This document shows, piece by piece, positions 8,231 to 17,975 of a DNA stretch of 64,000 bases (within the stretch, counting starts at the first letter, position 1; each line of letters starts with the position of its first letter). Source of the stretch: Rhodococcus sp. P-2 (GTDB lineage: Bacteria > Actinomycetota > Actinomycetes > Mycobacteriales > Mycobacteriaceae); the NCBI RefSeq assembly GCF_016598535.1, contig NZ_CP066779.1, positions 434,001 through 498,000 on the forward strand, in the 5' to 3' direction. The notes beneath the pieces are model-generated. The model saw only the letters and a program-made list of their open reading frames with translations. It was not told the DNA's origin and made no database searches. The position numbers and the translations under genes are program-made.

Positions 8231-10492
8231 TCACGACTTCTCGAGGTACTCGATCCGGTCGGAGTCCAGGGCAGCGGTCACCATGGAAGCGAGGGCGGGA
8301 TGACCCTCGAGCGACGGATCGGAGTCGACGATTCCCTGAGCGAACTCCCTGGCGGACTCGAGGATGTCGCCGTGGGCCATGAGGGAAAGCAGTCGCAGAT
8401 TCGAGGTTGTGCCCGACTGCGCCGCACCGAGGATGTCTCCTTCACGTCTGGTCGCGAGGTCGAGTTGAGCCAGTTCGAACCCGTCGTTGGTCGCTGCCAC
8501 CGCCGAGAGCCGCTCGTACGCCGGTCCGCCGGGATTGCTTCCGGTGACGAGGATGCACAGTCCCTGGTGTTTGCCTCGACCGACTCGTCCGCGCAGCTGA
8601 TGGAGCTGACTGACGCCGAACCGCTCGGCGTCGACGATCACCATCACCGTCGCGTTCGGAACGTCGACACCGACTTCGACAACGGTCGTACAGACAAGGA
8701 CGTCTATGTCACCGACGTTGAACGCGCTCATCACGACGTCTTTTTCGTCGGAAGGCAGTCGACCGTGCAGTAACCCCACTCGCAGGTCGGCCAGCGGGCC
8801 GCTCGACAGCTCCTCGAAGACGTCGACCGCCGACTTGGTCTCCGGCTGCTTCTCCTCGGTGAACTGGTCCTCACCGGCACCCTGCTCACCGTCGCCGATC
8901 CGCGAGCACACGACATACGCCTGACGACCGTCCGCGACGTCCTCACGGATTCGTTCCCATGCCCGATCCACCCACTGCGGCTTCTGCTTCGCGGGCACGA
9001 CACTGCTCTTGATCGGGGTTCGCCCACGCGGAAGCTCTCGCAGGGTCGATACCTCGAGGTCGCCGAGCACCGTCATGGCGATGGTTCGCGGAATCGGCGT
9101 TGCCGTCATCACCAGCAGATGCGGACTCAGTCCTTCGCGGGCACGTGATCGCAATTGATCACGTTGCTCGACGCCGAAGCGGTGCTGCTCGTCGACCACA
9201 ACCATGCCGAGGTTGAAGAACTCCACGTTGTCCTGAATGAGTGCATGGGTACCGATGACGATCCCGGCGTCGCCGGTCACGGCTTCGAGCAGCGCTGCGC
9301 GCTTCGCAGCCACAGGCAGCGAGCCGGTCAAAAGGGCGATCCGGGTGGAATGTTCGGCCGAACCGAGCTCACCGTCTGCGGCCAGCGGGCCCATCATCTT
9401 GCGCAGTGATCGCGCGTGCTGGTTTGCCAGGACCTCGGTGGGTGCGAGCAACGCACACTGATACCCCGCATCGACGACCTGCAGCATCGCGCGCAGAGCC
9501 ACGATCGTCTTGCCTGACCCGACCTCGCCTTGGAGAAGCCGGCTCATCGGGTGTGGGCGGGCGAGGTCGCCGGAGATCTCCTCGGCGACTGCTTGCTGTC
9601 CCTCCGTCAGAGTGAACGGGAGCATCTCCTCGAACTGATCCGCGATCCCGCCGGCAACCGGAGCGCAGGCCGGAGCCACACGCTCGGAGTTGTCGTGACG
9701 ACGCATCGCGAGGACCAACTGCAGAGACAGCGCCTCGTCGAAACGCAGACGATCCTGTGCTCGTTCGATGTCTTCCTTGGTATCCGGGAGGTGAACGGTA
9801 CGCAGCGCCTCGTCCAAACCGATGAATCCGTGTTCCGCCCTGGTCTCGTCAGGTAACGGCTCCTCGATCGGATCGAGTTGGTCGAGTACTTGCCGCACGC
9901 ACCGCATGATGGTCCAACTCTCGACCTCGCGGGTCGCCGGATACAGCGGGATCAATGCGCGGTCGAAGACGGACAGATCGAGTTCCGCGCCGGGATCCTG
10001 ATTTGCGCGAGCCAGGCCCGCAAGGTCACCGGCTCCCTTGATAGACGCCAAGGGAACCACCGAATCCTCCTCGCCGACACGAGGTTCCGGCAGGATCAGG
10101 TAACTCGGATGAGTGAGAGACCACTTGCCGCGGAAGTACTTCACCGTCCCGGAGAACATCGCCCGCACGCCGGGCTTGATGACGTGCCGCACCTTCTGCG
10201 GGTTGAAGAACGTGACGTCGACGGTCTGCGAATCAGTGGCCAGCGATACTCGCAACATCTGCCCCGGACGGTTCTTCATCTTCACGACGGCCGCCGACGC
10301 CACCCGCGCGATGATGGTGATGTGCTCACCCTCGGGCGGCTCCTTCTCGGCAAGTTCCTTGCCTGCCGACGCGTACCGATGTGGGTAGTGACGCAGCAGG
10401 TCCTCGACCGTCCGGATCTCGAATGCCTCGTCGAGCGCGTCCGCGGTCTTCTTTCCCAAAAGCCGATCGAGCGGGTCGGCGAGCGTCGCCAT
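8231..10492 (-). CDS. recG: ATP-dependent DNA helicase RecG
   Basis: RecG remodels stalled forks and branched DNA. The 753-residue product carries an N-terminal wedge/OB domain (about 60-160), Walker A in GEVGSGKTIVALRAM, the DEQH box in VVDEQHRFGVEQR, and helicase motifs V and VI in the second domain (VVEVGVDVPNATVMV, QLHQLRGRVGRG). The ATG at 10492 has a GGAGGA site five bases upstream and gives MATLADPLDRLLG, as homologues begin; a GTG five codons earlier is less likely. It follows the DAK2 gene by 73 bp. Confidence 0.97.
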   Translation of the reverse strand: MATLADPLDRLLGKKTADALDEAFEIRTVEDLLRHYPHRYASAGKELAEKEPPEGEHITIIARVASAAVVKMKNRPGQMLRVSLATDSQTVDVTFFNPQKVRHVIKPGVRAMFSGTVKYFRGKWSLTHPSYLILPEPRVGEEDSVVPLASIKGAGDLAGLARANQDPGAELDLSVFDRALIPLYPATREVESWTIMRCVRQVLDQLDPIEEPLPDETRAEHGFIGLDEALRTVHLPDTKEDIERAQDRLRFDEALSLQLVLAMRRHDNSERVAPACAPVAGGIADQFEEMLPFTLTEGQQAVAEEISGDLARPHPMSRLLQGEVGSGKTIVALRAMLQVVDAGYQCALLAPTEVLANQHARSLRKMMGPLAADGELGSAEHSTRIALLTGSLPVAAKRAALLEAVTGDAGIVIGTHALIQDNVEFFNLGMVVVDEQHRFGVEQRDQLRSRAREGLSPHLLVMTATPIPRTIAMTVLGDLEVSTLRELPRGRTPIKSSVVPAKQKPQWVDRAWERIREDVADGRQAYVVCSRIGDGEQGAGEDQFTEEKQPETKSAVDVFEELSSGPLADLRVGLLHGRLPSDEKDVVMSAFNVGDIDVLVCTTVVEVGVDVPNATVMVIVDAERFGVSQLHQLRGRVGRGKHQGLCILVTGSNPGGPAYERLSAVAATNDGFELAQLDLATRREGDILGAAQSGTTSNLRLLSLMAHGDILESAREFAQGIVDSDPSLEGHPALASMVTAALDSDRIEYLEKS

Positions 10493-10565
10493 CAGTTCCT
10501 CCAGCACAGTGTCGCGGTAAGCACATGTGTTCGTATATCAGTAGTCACCGACAGACCCGGTTCGA

Positions 10566-12275
10566 TCACTCCACACCCAACTGGAACAGGTCACCCGGCT
10601 GATCGCCCTGATAGACGAGCACGTCGACGCCCGGGTGATGCGCGATCACGTGTGCCTCGAGTTGCCCGGCCAGGTCGTCCGGCGCGTCCGCACCCATGAG
10701 TAGGGTCACGAGTTCGCCACCGGATCCAAGCGCAAGGTCGACCAGTCTCGCACTCGACTCCGCGACGTCGGGCCCGATGAGCACCACCTCGTGCCCCATC
10801 AGACCGATCGCGTCACCCGGGTCACAGGTCCCGACGTACGTCAGGGAGCGTTCGACGGCAATGCGCAGCGATCCCCACCGAGTCGCAGCTGCGGCCTCGG
10901 ACATCGTGAAGCCGTCGTCGGCGACGTTGCGCTGAGCGTCGTGAACGGCGAGGGCCGCCAGGCCCTGGACCATCGACGATGTCGACAGCAGCAGAACCTG
11001 GTGAAGCGGATCGCGGGCAGCGGCACTGACTGCGACCAGTTCCTGAGCGGTCAAAGCTCCGTTCGGAAGCACCAGAACTTCGCTTCGCTCCATCTGACGG
11101 ATGCGGCCGAGCAGTTGCGCGCGTGTCACCGGCGCGTCGTCGCACCGAAGAACCGTCGCGCCCTCACTCTCGAACAACGCCGCCGCACTGTCACCGGCAA
11201 CGACAGCCAGTACGCCGCGCGCGCCGGCGCCGGGGAATCGCCTCTCCGCCCGTGCCACCAGCTGGTCTCGTTCGTCGACGAGAAAACTGCTGATGCGAAT
11301 GCCGTGGACCTTCCCGGCCTCGAGACCTGCCTCGACGGCAGCGCCGGCATCGCAGCAATGCACGTGCACCGACCAGCCACCGAAGCCGTCGCTGACGATG
11401 ACCGTCGAATCCCCGAGGACGGACAGCCGCGTGCGCAGCGCCGTCATGCGATCGTCGTCCGAGTCGTCGACGAGGTACATGACCTCGAAATCCTGTTCCG
11501 AGTGATCACCGCATTCGATCGGGCTCTTGTGAGCCCAATCGTGATCGAAAGCGCTGACGTCGACAACTGCGCTCGACTTCGGGTCCGGCGTCCCCAGATC
11601 CTCGCGAACCTGCGCTTTCCCGGTCACCACCTCGACAAATGCGTCGAGAATCAGAACGAGTCCGAATCCCCCGGCATCGACCACTCCGGCGGAGGCCAGA
11701 ACGTCCAGTTGCTCCGGGGTCTTGTTCAACGCGACCGCAGCCGCATCGGCAGCGGCGGCAACCACGGAAGCAAGGTCCTCGCCACTCGGCGTCCTGGTGT
11801 CGACGCACTCCTGCGCCGCCTCCCCCGACGCGCGCAGAACCGTGACGATGGTGCCTTCCACCAGATCGGAGACAGCCCGAGAGGCCAGCGCCGTCGCCGT
11901 TGTCAGCGAGTTCGCAAAGCTGCGACCGTCGATGTGCTCGCCGTGGACGCTCTCGGCAATGCCCCGGATCACCTGGGACAAGATCACTCCGGAATTGCCC
12001 CTGGCACCCGATACCGCGCCCCGAGCCAGAGCGTTGGCGACGCGACCGGCACTGCGGACGTCGTCCTCGATCGTCTCGGCGGAATCGAGGGCAGCTCGCA
12101 TCGTGAACAACAGGTTGGTGCCGGTATCCGAATCAGGGATGGGAAAGACGTTGAGGCTGTTGATCTCTCCACGACGTTTCTGGAGGCTGTCGACCGCCCG
12201 ACGGGCCCAGCGCCGCAGCAGATGGCCGTCCGCGACGGATTCCACTTCATCGGCGACGCGTTGCACTTCCCCCAC
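10566..12275 (-). CDS. DAK2-domain (FakA-like) kinase family protein
   Basis: The N-terminal half is a DAK2 nucleotide-binding domain: SLNVFPIPDSDTGTNLLFTM carries the metal-binding DSDTG aspartates, and GARGNSGVILSQVIRGI follows. The C-terminal half is the FakA_C-like domain with repeated LGRIRQME and LVLPNGALTAQE stretches. In Firmicutes the related FakA phosphorylates fatty acids bound to FakB; whether the actinobacterial protein does so is not established. I chose GTG 12275 (GGAAGGGAA upstream), giving 569 residues; the reading can extend upstream to 12404, but that part is low quality. It sits upstream of recG as in mycobacteria (Rv2974c). Confidence 0.85.
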   Translation of the reverse strand: MGEVQRVADEVESVADGHLLRRWARRAVDSLQKRRGEINSLNVFPIPDSDTGTNLLFTMRAALDSAETIEDDVRSAGRVANALARGAVSGARGNSGVILSQVIRGIAESVHGEHIDGRSFANSLTTATALASRAVSDLVEGTIVTVLRASGEAAQECVDTRTPSGEDLASVVAAAADAAAVALNKTPEQLDVLASAGVVDAGGFGLVLILDAFVEVVTGKAQVREDLGTPDPKSSAVVDVSAFDHDWAHKSPIECGDHSEQDFEVMYLVDDSDDDRMTALRTRLSVLGDSTVIVSDGFGGWSVHVHCCDAGAAVEAGLEAGKVHGIRISSFLVDERDQLVARAERRFPGAGARGVLAVVAGDSAAALFESEGATVLRCDDAPVTRAQLLGRIRQMERSEVLVLPNGALTAQELVAVSAAARDPLHQVLLLSTSSMVQGLAALAVHDAQRNVADDGFTMSEAAAATRWGSLRIAVERSLTYVGTCDPGDAIGLMGHEVVLIGPDVAESSARLVDLALGSGGELVTLLMGADAPDDLAGQLEAHVIAHHPGVDVLVYQGDQPGDLFQLGVE

Positions 12276-12622
12276 TGACGGTTCCCTTCCACGACGGAAA
12301 GACTGACGACTGACCGACCGCGACGAAAACGAGATCGGCGATCGGTGCAGTCGAGGGTAGTCCGACGCTTCGGCGCAACCGTGACTACCGGGCGGTTTGG
12401 CCATTCGGGCCGGAAGCGGTTACTCTTACACGGTTGCCTCGAACGGGCTACACGAAATAATGCTGCACATTGTTTGTTGCTGATTGACTGTTTTCACGTT
12501 CGACTGCACAGTGAGCGGTCAAGGATCGGTTCGAAGTCGAGTATATTCGGATTGTAATTCTGGCTGCCCTACCGTGTAGGGTAACCACTTCAATATTCAT
12601 TTCTAACAAGGAGTTCGCGACT
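12276..12622. promoter_or_regulatory. Intergenic region between the divergent DAK2 and rpmB genes
   Basis: This 347-bp stretch holds no convincing gene. It should contain promoters for both flanking transcripts. A possible rpmB -10 is TAGGGT at 12577-12582 with TTGTAA at 12552-12557 (19-bp spacing, longer than ideal). AAGGAG at 12608-12613 is a strong ribosome-binding site for rpmB. The segment around 12440-12600 is noticeably AT-richer than the coding sequence. Confidence 0.45.
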
Positions 12623-12814
12623 ATGGCTGCCGTCTGCGACGTATGCGCCAAGGGGCCCGGCTTCGGTAAGTCGGTCTCGCACTCGCACCGGCGTACCAAT
12701 CGTCGCTGGAACCCGAACATTCAGTCTGTTCGTACCGAGGTTGCCCCGGGTAACACCCGTAAGGTCAACGTGTGCACCTCCTGCCTGAAGGCAGGCAAGG
12801 TCGCTCGGGGCTGA
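12623..12814 (+). CDS. rpmB: 50S ribosomal protein L28
   Basis: This is a 63-residue L28 of the zinc-binding type, with cysteine pairs at 5/8 (CDVC) and 51/54 (CTSC). It has a strong AAGGAG site and ATG start, and a 15-bp stem hairpin follows. It is transcribed away from the DAK2-recG genes, as in mycobacteria. Confidence 0.97.
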   Translation: MAAVCDVCAKGPGFGKSVSHSHRRTNRRWNPNIQSVRTEVAPGNTRKVNVCTSCLKAGKVARG

Positions 12815-12839
12815 TTGCCCGAGCACAAACTATTGCAGG

Positions 12840-12873
12840 CTCTGCCCCCGTCACTTCGGTGACGGGGGCAGAG
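12840..12873 (+). terminator. Hairpin terminator after rpmB
   Basis: A perfect 15-bp stem (CTCTGCCCCCGTCAC pairing with its complement) closes on a TTCG tetraloop, 25 bp after the rpmB stop. There is no long T-run, only a mixed T-rich stretch. Confidence 0.75.
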
Positions 12874-12931
12874 CTGTATCTATGTGTCCCCGTGTTTCGT
12901 TTGGCTGTCAGGCACCCGTAATGTGCGTTGA

Positions 12932-13726
12932 GTGACTTCTATCGATGACCTGAGCAAAGTGACCCTCGACGAGGGCGTACTCCGCATCACCATTTCCACC
13001 GCCGCCAACGGCACCTCACTCGACGACGAAGGACTTGTTCAGGGCGCGCAGGCGCTCGAGACAGTCGGAAACGACATCGGGAGCATCCTTCTGGTCGGCG
13101 AGGGCGCAAACTTCTGTGCCGGCGGCAACGTCCGTGCCTTCGCAGCAGCCCCCGACCGCGGCGAGTACGTGGCCGAAGTTGCCCGCGTCTTCCACGTGTT
13201 CGTACGCGCGCTCGACGCCGCGACCGCTCCGGTGGTCGCCGGAGTCCACGGATGGGCAGCCGGCGCCGGAATGAGCCTGGTCTGCCTCGCCGACGTCGCG
13301 ATCGGCGGAACCGGCACCAAGCTTCGCCCTGCCTACCCCTCCATCGGTTTCACCCCGGACGGCGGGATGTCGTGGACACTCCCCCGCATCGTCGGTGCGG
13401 CACGCGCTCGCGAGATTCTTCTCAACGATTCGGTGATCGGTGGCGACGAAGCCGTCCGCCTGGGGATTCTCACGCGACTCGTCGGCGACGACGAGGTTCA
13501 GGAAGAAGCAGCTCGCCTCGCCCGCGCCTTGGCCAACGGGCCGAGCACGTCGTACTCGGGAATCAAAGCGCTGCTGCGTTCGTCACGGACGAACTCGCTT
13601 GCCGAGCAACTCGACGCCGAAGCTGCGTCCATCGCCCTCGCGGCGAACAGCCCGATCGGCCGCGAAGGTGTCGACGCATTCGTCGAAAAGCGTCGCCCCG
13701 ATTTCACTTCCGCAAAGCAGGCGTAA
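12932..13726 (+). CDS. Enoyl-CoA hydratase/isomerase family protein
   Basis: This 264-residue crotonase-fold protein has the two oxyanion-hole segments (GEGANFCAGGNVRAF near residue 55 and HGWAAGAGMSLVCLADVAIG near residue 107). Family members hydrate or isomerise acyl-CoA thioesters; the substrate cannot be read from sequence. The GTG start lies seven bases after a TAATGT hexamer (12919-12924) with no Shine-Dalgarno sequence, suggesting a leaderless mRNA. A 16-bp hairpin follows the stop. The gene stands alone between rpmB and ung. Confidence 0.88.
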   Translation: MTSIDDLSKVTLDEGVLRITISTAANGTSLDDEGLVQGAQALETVGNDIGSILLVGEGANFCAGGNVRAFAAAPDRGEYVAEVARVFHVFVRALDAATAPVVAGVHGWAAGAGMSLVCLADVAIGGTGTKLRPAYPSIGFTPDGGMSWTLPRIVGAARAREILLNDSVIGGDEAVRLGILTRLVGDDEVQEEAARLARALANGPSTSYSGIKALLRSSRTNSLAEQLDAEAASIALAANSPIGREGVDAFVEKRRPDFTSAKQA

Positions 13727-13732
13727 GTCAGC

Positions 13733-13769
13733 GGCATGCCGAACGTCGCGCCACGACGTTCGGCATGCC
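13733..13769. terminator. Convergent terminator between enoyl-CoA hydratase and ung
   Basis: A perfect 16-bp inverted repeat (GGCATGCCGAACGTCG / CGACGTTCGGCATGCC) around a CGCCA loop lies between two converging genes, and could serve both. Confidence 0.7.
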
Positions 13770-13792
13770 AGGTGAGTGCAGACGCAGTTCGA

Positions 13793-14464
13793 TCAGCCCA
13801 GATTCCAGTCGACCGGATCGGCTCCCAGTCCGGTCAAGAGTTCGTTCGCACGACTGAACGGGCGCGAACCGAAGAAACCGCGCGAGGCCGAAAGCGGTGA
13901 CGGGTGCGCGGATTCGATGATCGGTGTGTCGCCGAGCATCGGCGCGAGGGTGGCCGCGTCCCGACCCCACAAGATCGCCACCATCGGCGACGACCGCGCG
14001 ACCAGAGCGCGGATAGCCTGCTCGGTGACCGGTTCCCAGCCCTTCTTGCGATGAGAAGCGGCTTGCCCAGGCTGCACGGTGAGAACGCGATTGAGAAGCA
14101 GCACACCTTGTTTCGACCACGGCGTCAGATCGCCGTTCGGCGGTATCGGCAACCCGAGATCCTGGTGATACTCCTTGTAGATGTTGCCGAGGCTTCGCGG
14201 AACCGGCCGCACGTCCGGGGCAACCGAAAAGCTCAACCCGACAGCATGACCGGGCGTCGGATAGGGGTCTTGACCGACGATCAGCACCCGAACGTCGTCG
14301 AACGGGTTCGTGAATGCACGCAAGACGTTCTCTCCCGCAGGCAGATACTCCCGTCCCGCAGCGATCTCGTCGCGCAAGAACTTACCCATCGCGGAGATCT
14401 GCTCCGAGACCGGTTCGAGTGCCCGCGCCCACCCTGGATCGACGATCTCTGCAAGCGGCGCCAT
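13793..14464 (-). CDS. ung: Uracil-DNA glycosylase
   Basis: The enzyme excises uracil from DNA. The product is 223 residues from ATG 14464. The catalytic water-activating aspartate is in [18 protein letters not shown], and the minor-groove/leucine loop is [21 protein letters not shown] with the catalytic histidine. Its start codon overlaps the stop of the upstream hexapeptide-repeat gene by one base (TGATG), so the two are coupled. A longer reading exists upstream but runs through that gene. Confidence 0.97.
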   Translation of the reverse strand: MAPLAEIVDPGWARALEPVSEQISAMGKFLRDEIAAGREYLPAGENVLRAFTNPFDDVRVLIVGQDPYPTPGHAVGLSFSVAPDVRPVPRSLGNIYKEYHQDLGLPIPPNGDLTPWSKQGVLLLNRVLTVQPGQAASHRKKGWEPVTEQAIRALVARSSPMVAILWGRDAATLAPMLGDTPIIESAHPSPLSASRGFFGSRPFSRANELLTGLGADPVDWNLG

Positions 14465-14985
14465 CAGTCGAGCCTGCGCAACGCGTCGCGGTAGTACGCC
14501 GCATTGGCTGCGTACATCTTGACGTTCCCGTCGAGGTGACCGAGCGGAACCTCGTATCCCGCACGGACCTTGGCCGGCACACCGAGTGCCATGCTGCGCG
14601 GCGGAACCTGCATCTTGTTGGCCACCACCGCACCAGCGGCGACGATCGACCCCGTCCCGATCACCGTACCGTTGAGAACAACTGACCCCGATGCGATCAG
14701 GCAGTGGTCCTCGATGGTCGACCCCTCGATGTGCGCGTTGTGGCCAACGACGCAACCGGAGCCGATGACGGTTGCATCGATGGCGGTGCAGTGGATGACG
14801 GTTCCGTCCTGGATGTTGGATCCGATTCCCACCGAAATGGTTCCGTAGTCACCACGCAATACCGCTTGCGGCCAGATAGAGGTTCCCGCCGCGAGAGTCA
14901 CGGCGCCGATCACCACCGCGTCCGGGTGGACGTACGCGTCCGGATGGATGTCCGGAACTCTGTCTCCAAGTGCATATACAGCCAT
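14464..14985 (-). CDS. Gamma-carbonic anhydrase-like hexapeptide-repeat protein
   Basis: The 173-residue protein is a left-handed beta-helix built of hexapeptide repeats (for example [41 protein letters not shown]). Zinc-binding histidines expected of the gamma-carbonic anhydrase/CaiE-YrdA group are seen in VIHCTA and GHNAHI. Many relatives are trimeric zinc proteins, but activity is often unproven, so the exact role is open. ATG start. It is placed between thiL (8-bp gap) and ung (1-bp overlap), so the three probably form one transcript. Confidence 0.88.
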   Translation of the reverse strand: MAVYALGDRVPDIHPDAYVHPDAVVIGAVTLAAGTSIWPQAVLRGDYGTISVGIGSNIQDGTVIHCTAIDATVIGSGCVVGHNAHIEGSTIEDHCLIASGSVVLNGTVIGTGSIVAAGAVVANKMQVPPRSMALGVPAKVRAGYEVPLGHLDGNVKMYAANAAYYRDALRRLD

Positions 14986-14994
14986 GAAAGCAAC

Positions 14995-16026
14995 CTATAC
15001 CGCGGTGGTGCCGGTGGTCGAAAAGCTGTGCCAACCTCCGCCGCTCTCGCGGAGGGAACCGTCGACCGTCACACCGGACCCGCCGACGACCTCACCGATC
15101 ACAGTCCACCCCGAAGGAATCTCGACTTCCGGCCCGAAAGTTGCTGCAAATCCGTGATCTTCACCACCGGAGAGGATCCACTCCAGCGGATCGACGTCGA
15201 GGACCTCGGACGCCGACGCGACGTCGGGTGAGGTCGGAACCGTCGCCGAGAAGATGTCGAACCGCACGTCCGATGCCTCTGCAAGATGTCGGAGATCCGC
15301 GATCAATCCGTCGGATACGTCGGTCATCGAATGTGCTGATCCTGCCGCCGCCCAAGCCGATTCATAGGGCGGATTCGGAATCCGATGAGAAGCAAGCAAA
15401 TCCGGAAAACCTTCCGCTTCGTCGAGAAGTAGGGCCAAACCCGCTGCCGAACAACCGAACAACCCGGCGACCGCGATCCTGTCACCGACCTTCGCTCCCG
15501 ACCGCAGCACTGCCGGACGGCCGCCGAGATCGCCGAGTACGGTCACCGACACGACGATCACCGGTGATTGGACGAGGTCTCCGCCGACTACACCGGCTCC
15601 CAGATCGGTTGCCGCGTCCCAGATCCCGGCCGAGATCCCGTCGACCACGTCGACGGGAGTCGACGGTGGGCACCCCAGAGACACGGTGAATGCCGTCGGC
15701 CTCGCTCCCATCGACACCACGTCGGCAGCGTTCTGGGCCACCGCCTTGCGGCCGATGTCCCGCGGCGAAGACCAGTCCATTCGGAAATGTCGACCCTCGA
15801 CCAGCATGTCGGACGAGACGACGACGCGACCGTCACCGGAGGTCACGATCGCGGCATCGTCACCCGGCCCCAATTCAGTGGTGACCGGTTGGATTCGGCC
15901 GACGAGAGAGCGCGCGATCACGTCGAACTCCCCCACCTGTTCGACGGTGTGCTCTGACCCGAACTCCGATGATGCAGCGAGCCCCGATGATGCAGCGAAC
16001 TCCGATGATGCGATGAGTGTCTCCAA
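14995..16026 (-). CDS. thiL: Thiamine-monophosphate kinase
   Basis: ThiL phosphorylates thiamine monophosphate to the active diphosphate. The PurM-like fold is clear: LGPGDDAAIV (metal-binding aspartates), DMLVEGRHF, GRKAVAQNAADV, GAGVVGGDL and SDGLIADLRHLAEAS. The reading starts at a TTG (16026) and gives 343 residues. Its first 22 residues come from an 18-bp tandem repeat (AASSEF/AASSGL), so the true start may be a GTG at 15945 (316 residues). Confidence 0.93.
   Translation of the reverse strand: METLIASSEFAASSGLAASSEFGSEHTVEQVGEFDVIARSLVGRIQPVTTELGPGDDAAIVTSGDGRVVVSSDMLVEGRHFRMDWSSPRDIGRKAVAQNAADVVSMGARPTAFTVSLGCPPSTPVDVVDGISAGIWDAATDLGAGVVGGDLVQSPVIVVSVTVLGDLGGRPAVLRSGAKVGDRIAVAGLFGCSAAGLALLLDEAEGFPDLLASHRIPNPPYESAWAAAGSAHSMTDVSDGLIADLRHLAEASDVRFDIFSATVPTSPDVASASEVLDVDPLEWILSGGEDHGFAATFGPEVEIPSGWTVIGEVVGGSGVTVDGSLRESGGGWHSFSTTGTTAV
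15961..16014. repeat. 18-bp tandem repeat at the thiL 5' end
   Basis: Three consecutive 18-bp units (15961-15978, 15979-15996, 15997-16014) share the core CCGATGATGC. Unit 2 differs at two positions and unit 3 diverges at its end. Each unit encodes a six-residue AASSEF-like block if thiL starts at TTG 16026. Confidence 0.85.
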
Positions 16027-16193
16027 TGCCGACGCAATTCGCTCGTAAGCGGCCTGCGGTACCTTCTAGCTGTGGTCGTGAATGCTTCTGCAAGCTCACG
16101 CGTGTGTCGGCAATCCTACCGATTCACCGCCGTGTCCTCAGAAGTGACAAGACCGCCGATCGACTGGACCAGGACCCGAGCGAAGAACTGAGC

Positions 16194-16796
16194 ATGGCAG
16201 AAAACACTTCCACCGCAGACAACACCGACATCGACCCCGACGGCGACGACGATCCGTCCGAGCGCCGCAGTCCGGCACTGATCGCGACCGCCATCGCGCT
16301 CCCGGTGGCCCTGATCGTCGGAGTGGTGATCGCAGCCGTCGTCGCGGGAAACAACCCCGAACTCTCGCCCGTGGCGCTCGGTCCCGTGCCGGCACCGGCT
16401 GCAGAGTCGGAGACCTGCGTTTCCCTTCTCGATGCGCTTCCCGACAAGATCGACGACTTCACGAAAGCCGAGTTGGTGGAGCCTGCTCCGGTCGGAGCCG
16501 CCGCTTGGCAGCGCAGCGAAGGTGAGCCGATCGTGCTGCGCTGCGGACTAGACCGTCCGTCCGAGTTCGATCAGGCGGCAGCGCTACAGGTCGTCAACGG
16601 CGTGCAGTGGTTCCAGGTCTCGGGAACCGACATCGGTCTGGCGGCGAGCACGTGGTTTGCCGTAGACCGTGGCGAGTACATCGGTATCACTATCCCCGAC
16701 GGGACCGGCCCGACGCCGATTCAGGAGATCTCCGACACCATCACGGCGACTCTCGAACAGAAGCCTCTCGACCCGGCACCGGTCGCGGTTCCCTGA
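16194..16796 (+). CDS. DUF3515 membrane-anchored/exported protein
   Basis: This 200-residue protein has a charged N-terminus (MAENTSTADNTDIDPDGDDD), one hydrophobic segment at about residues 30-55 (ALIATAIALPVALIVGVVIAAVV) and an extracytoplasmic domain with two cysteines (ETCVSLLDALP, LRCGLDRPSEF) likely to form a disulfide. It matches the DUF3515 family of actinobacteria, located beside ddl as in M. tuberculosis (Rv2980). Its function is unknown. ATG 16194 was chosen; the frame stays open upstream to 16017, but that sequence is not protein-like. It converges on ddl, with its stop adjacent to the ddl stop. Confidence 0.82.
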   Translation: MAENTSTADNTDIDPDGDDDPSERRSPALIATAIALPVALIVGVVIAAVVAGNNPELSPVALGPVPAPAAESETCVSLLDALPDKIDDFTKAELVEPAPVGAAAWQRSEGEPIVLRCGLDRPSEFDQAAALQVVNGVQWFQVSGTDIGLAASTWFAVDRGEYIGITIPDGTGPTPIQEISDTITATLEQKPLDPAPVAVP

Positions 16797-17903
16797 TCAG
16801 CGAAGGCCGGTGCCTCGAGCGATGGCGGTGTCGACCAGTGTCGAAATCAAAGTGCGGTAATCGATTCCGGTGGCGTTCCACATCTTCGGGTACATCGAGA
16901 TGGAGGTGAACCCGGGCATCGTGTTGATCTCGTTGATCACCGGACCGTCGGCCGTGACGAAGAAGTCGACTCGCGAGAGTCCTTGGCAATCGAGGGCCTT
17001 GAACGCGCGGACTGCAAGCTCCCTGATCTGGTCGCTCACCGACTCGTCGAGTTTCGCAGGGATGTCGAATTCACAGACGTCGTCGAGGTACTTGGTGTCG
17101 AAGTCGTAGAACGCGTCCGAATCGGCGTCGGAATCCGGCATCCGGATCTCGGCGACCACACTCGCCTTGACGTCGCCGTTCGGGAATTCGAGGACGCCGC
17201 ATTCCACCTCGCGGCCGATAATCGCGCCTTCGACGATCACCTTGGGATCGTGCAGGCGTGCATGAGCAATCGCCCCGTCCAGACCGTCCCAATTGCTCAC
17301 CCGAGTGATGCCGATGGACGAGCCTCCACGAGCGGGCTTCACGAAAACCGGAAGGCCCAACTCAGCCTTCTGCTCTTCGGTGAGCGTTGCGGTTCCCGGT
17401 CGAAGCACGACCTGCACTCCGACGGGAAGTCCTTCAGCAGCAAGAAGCTTCTTCGTGAACTCTTTGTCCATGCCGGCGGCGCTGGCCAGGACTCCGGGTC
17501 CGACGTACGGAACCCCGGCAAGTTCGAGCAGACCCTGAATGGTGCCGTCTTCGCCGTAAGCCCCATGCAGAACGGGGAACACGACGTCGACCGACGCGAG
17601 CACAGCACCGGCGTCCGACCCGTCGAAGGAGATGACTTCGCCCTCGCGGGTGGGGTCCGCGCTGAGGACCACCGACGTTCCGTCCTTGTCGACCGACGGC
17701 AGTGCGCGCCCGCTGATCGAGAGGGCGCTGGGGTCGCTCGAACCGAGCACCCAGGAACCGTCGACGGTGATGCCGATCGGTACGACGTCGTACCGATCGG
17801 GGTCGAGGTTGCTCAGGACGCTTCCGGCGGAAACACAGGACACTGAATGCTCATTGCTCCGGCCACCGAAGATCACGGCCACGCGGGTACGGCTGCTGTT
17901 CAC
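16797..17903 (-). CDS. ddl: D-alanine--D-alanine ligase
   Basis: Ddl joins two D-alanines for peptidoglycan precursors and is the target of D-cycloserine. The 368-residue ATP-grasp protein shows [19 protein letters not shown] at the N-terminus, [28 protein letters not shown] and the C-terminal [24 protein letters not shown] metal site. The GTG start lies seven bases after a TACGGT hexamer (17911-17916) with no ribosome-binding site, a pattern of leaderless transcription. Neighbours match the mycobacterial ddlA locus. Confidence 0.97.
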   Translation of the reverse strand: MNSSRTRVAVIFGGRSNEHSVSCVSAGSVLSNLDPDRYDVVPIGITVDGSWVLGSSDPSALSISGRALPSVDKDGTSVVLSADPTREGEVISFDGSDAGAVLASVDVVFPVLHGAYGEDGTIQGLLELAGVPYVGPGVLASAAGMDKEFTKKLLAAEGLPVGVQVVLRPGTATLTEEQKAELGLPVFVKPARGGSSIGITRVSNWDGLDGAIAHARLHDPKVIVEGAIIGREVECGVLEFPNGDVKASVVAEIRMPDSDADSDAFYDFDTKYLDDVCEFDIPAKLDESVSDQIRELAVRAFKALDCQGLSRVDFFVTADGPVINEINTMPGFTSISMYPKMWNATGIDYRTLISTLVDTAIARGTGLR

Positions 17904-17975
17904 GCGTCAAACCGTACCGCCGAATCGACTTCGGCACGCGATCGGGCCGGACCCGAAATCATCGACGTGGTCCGC

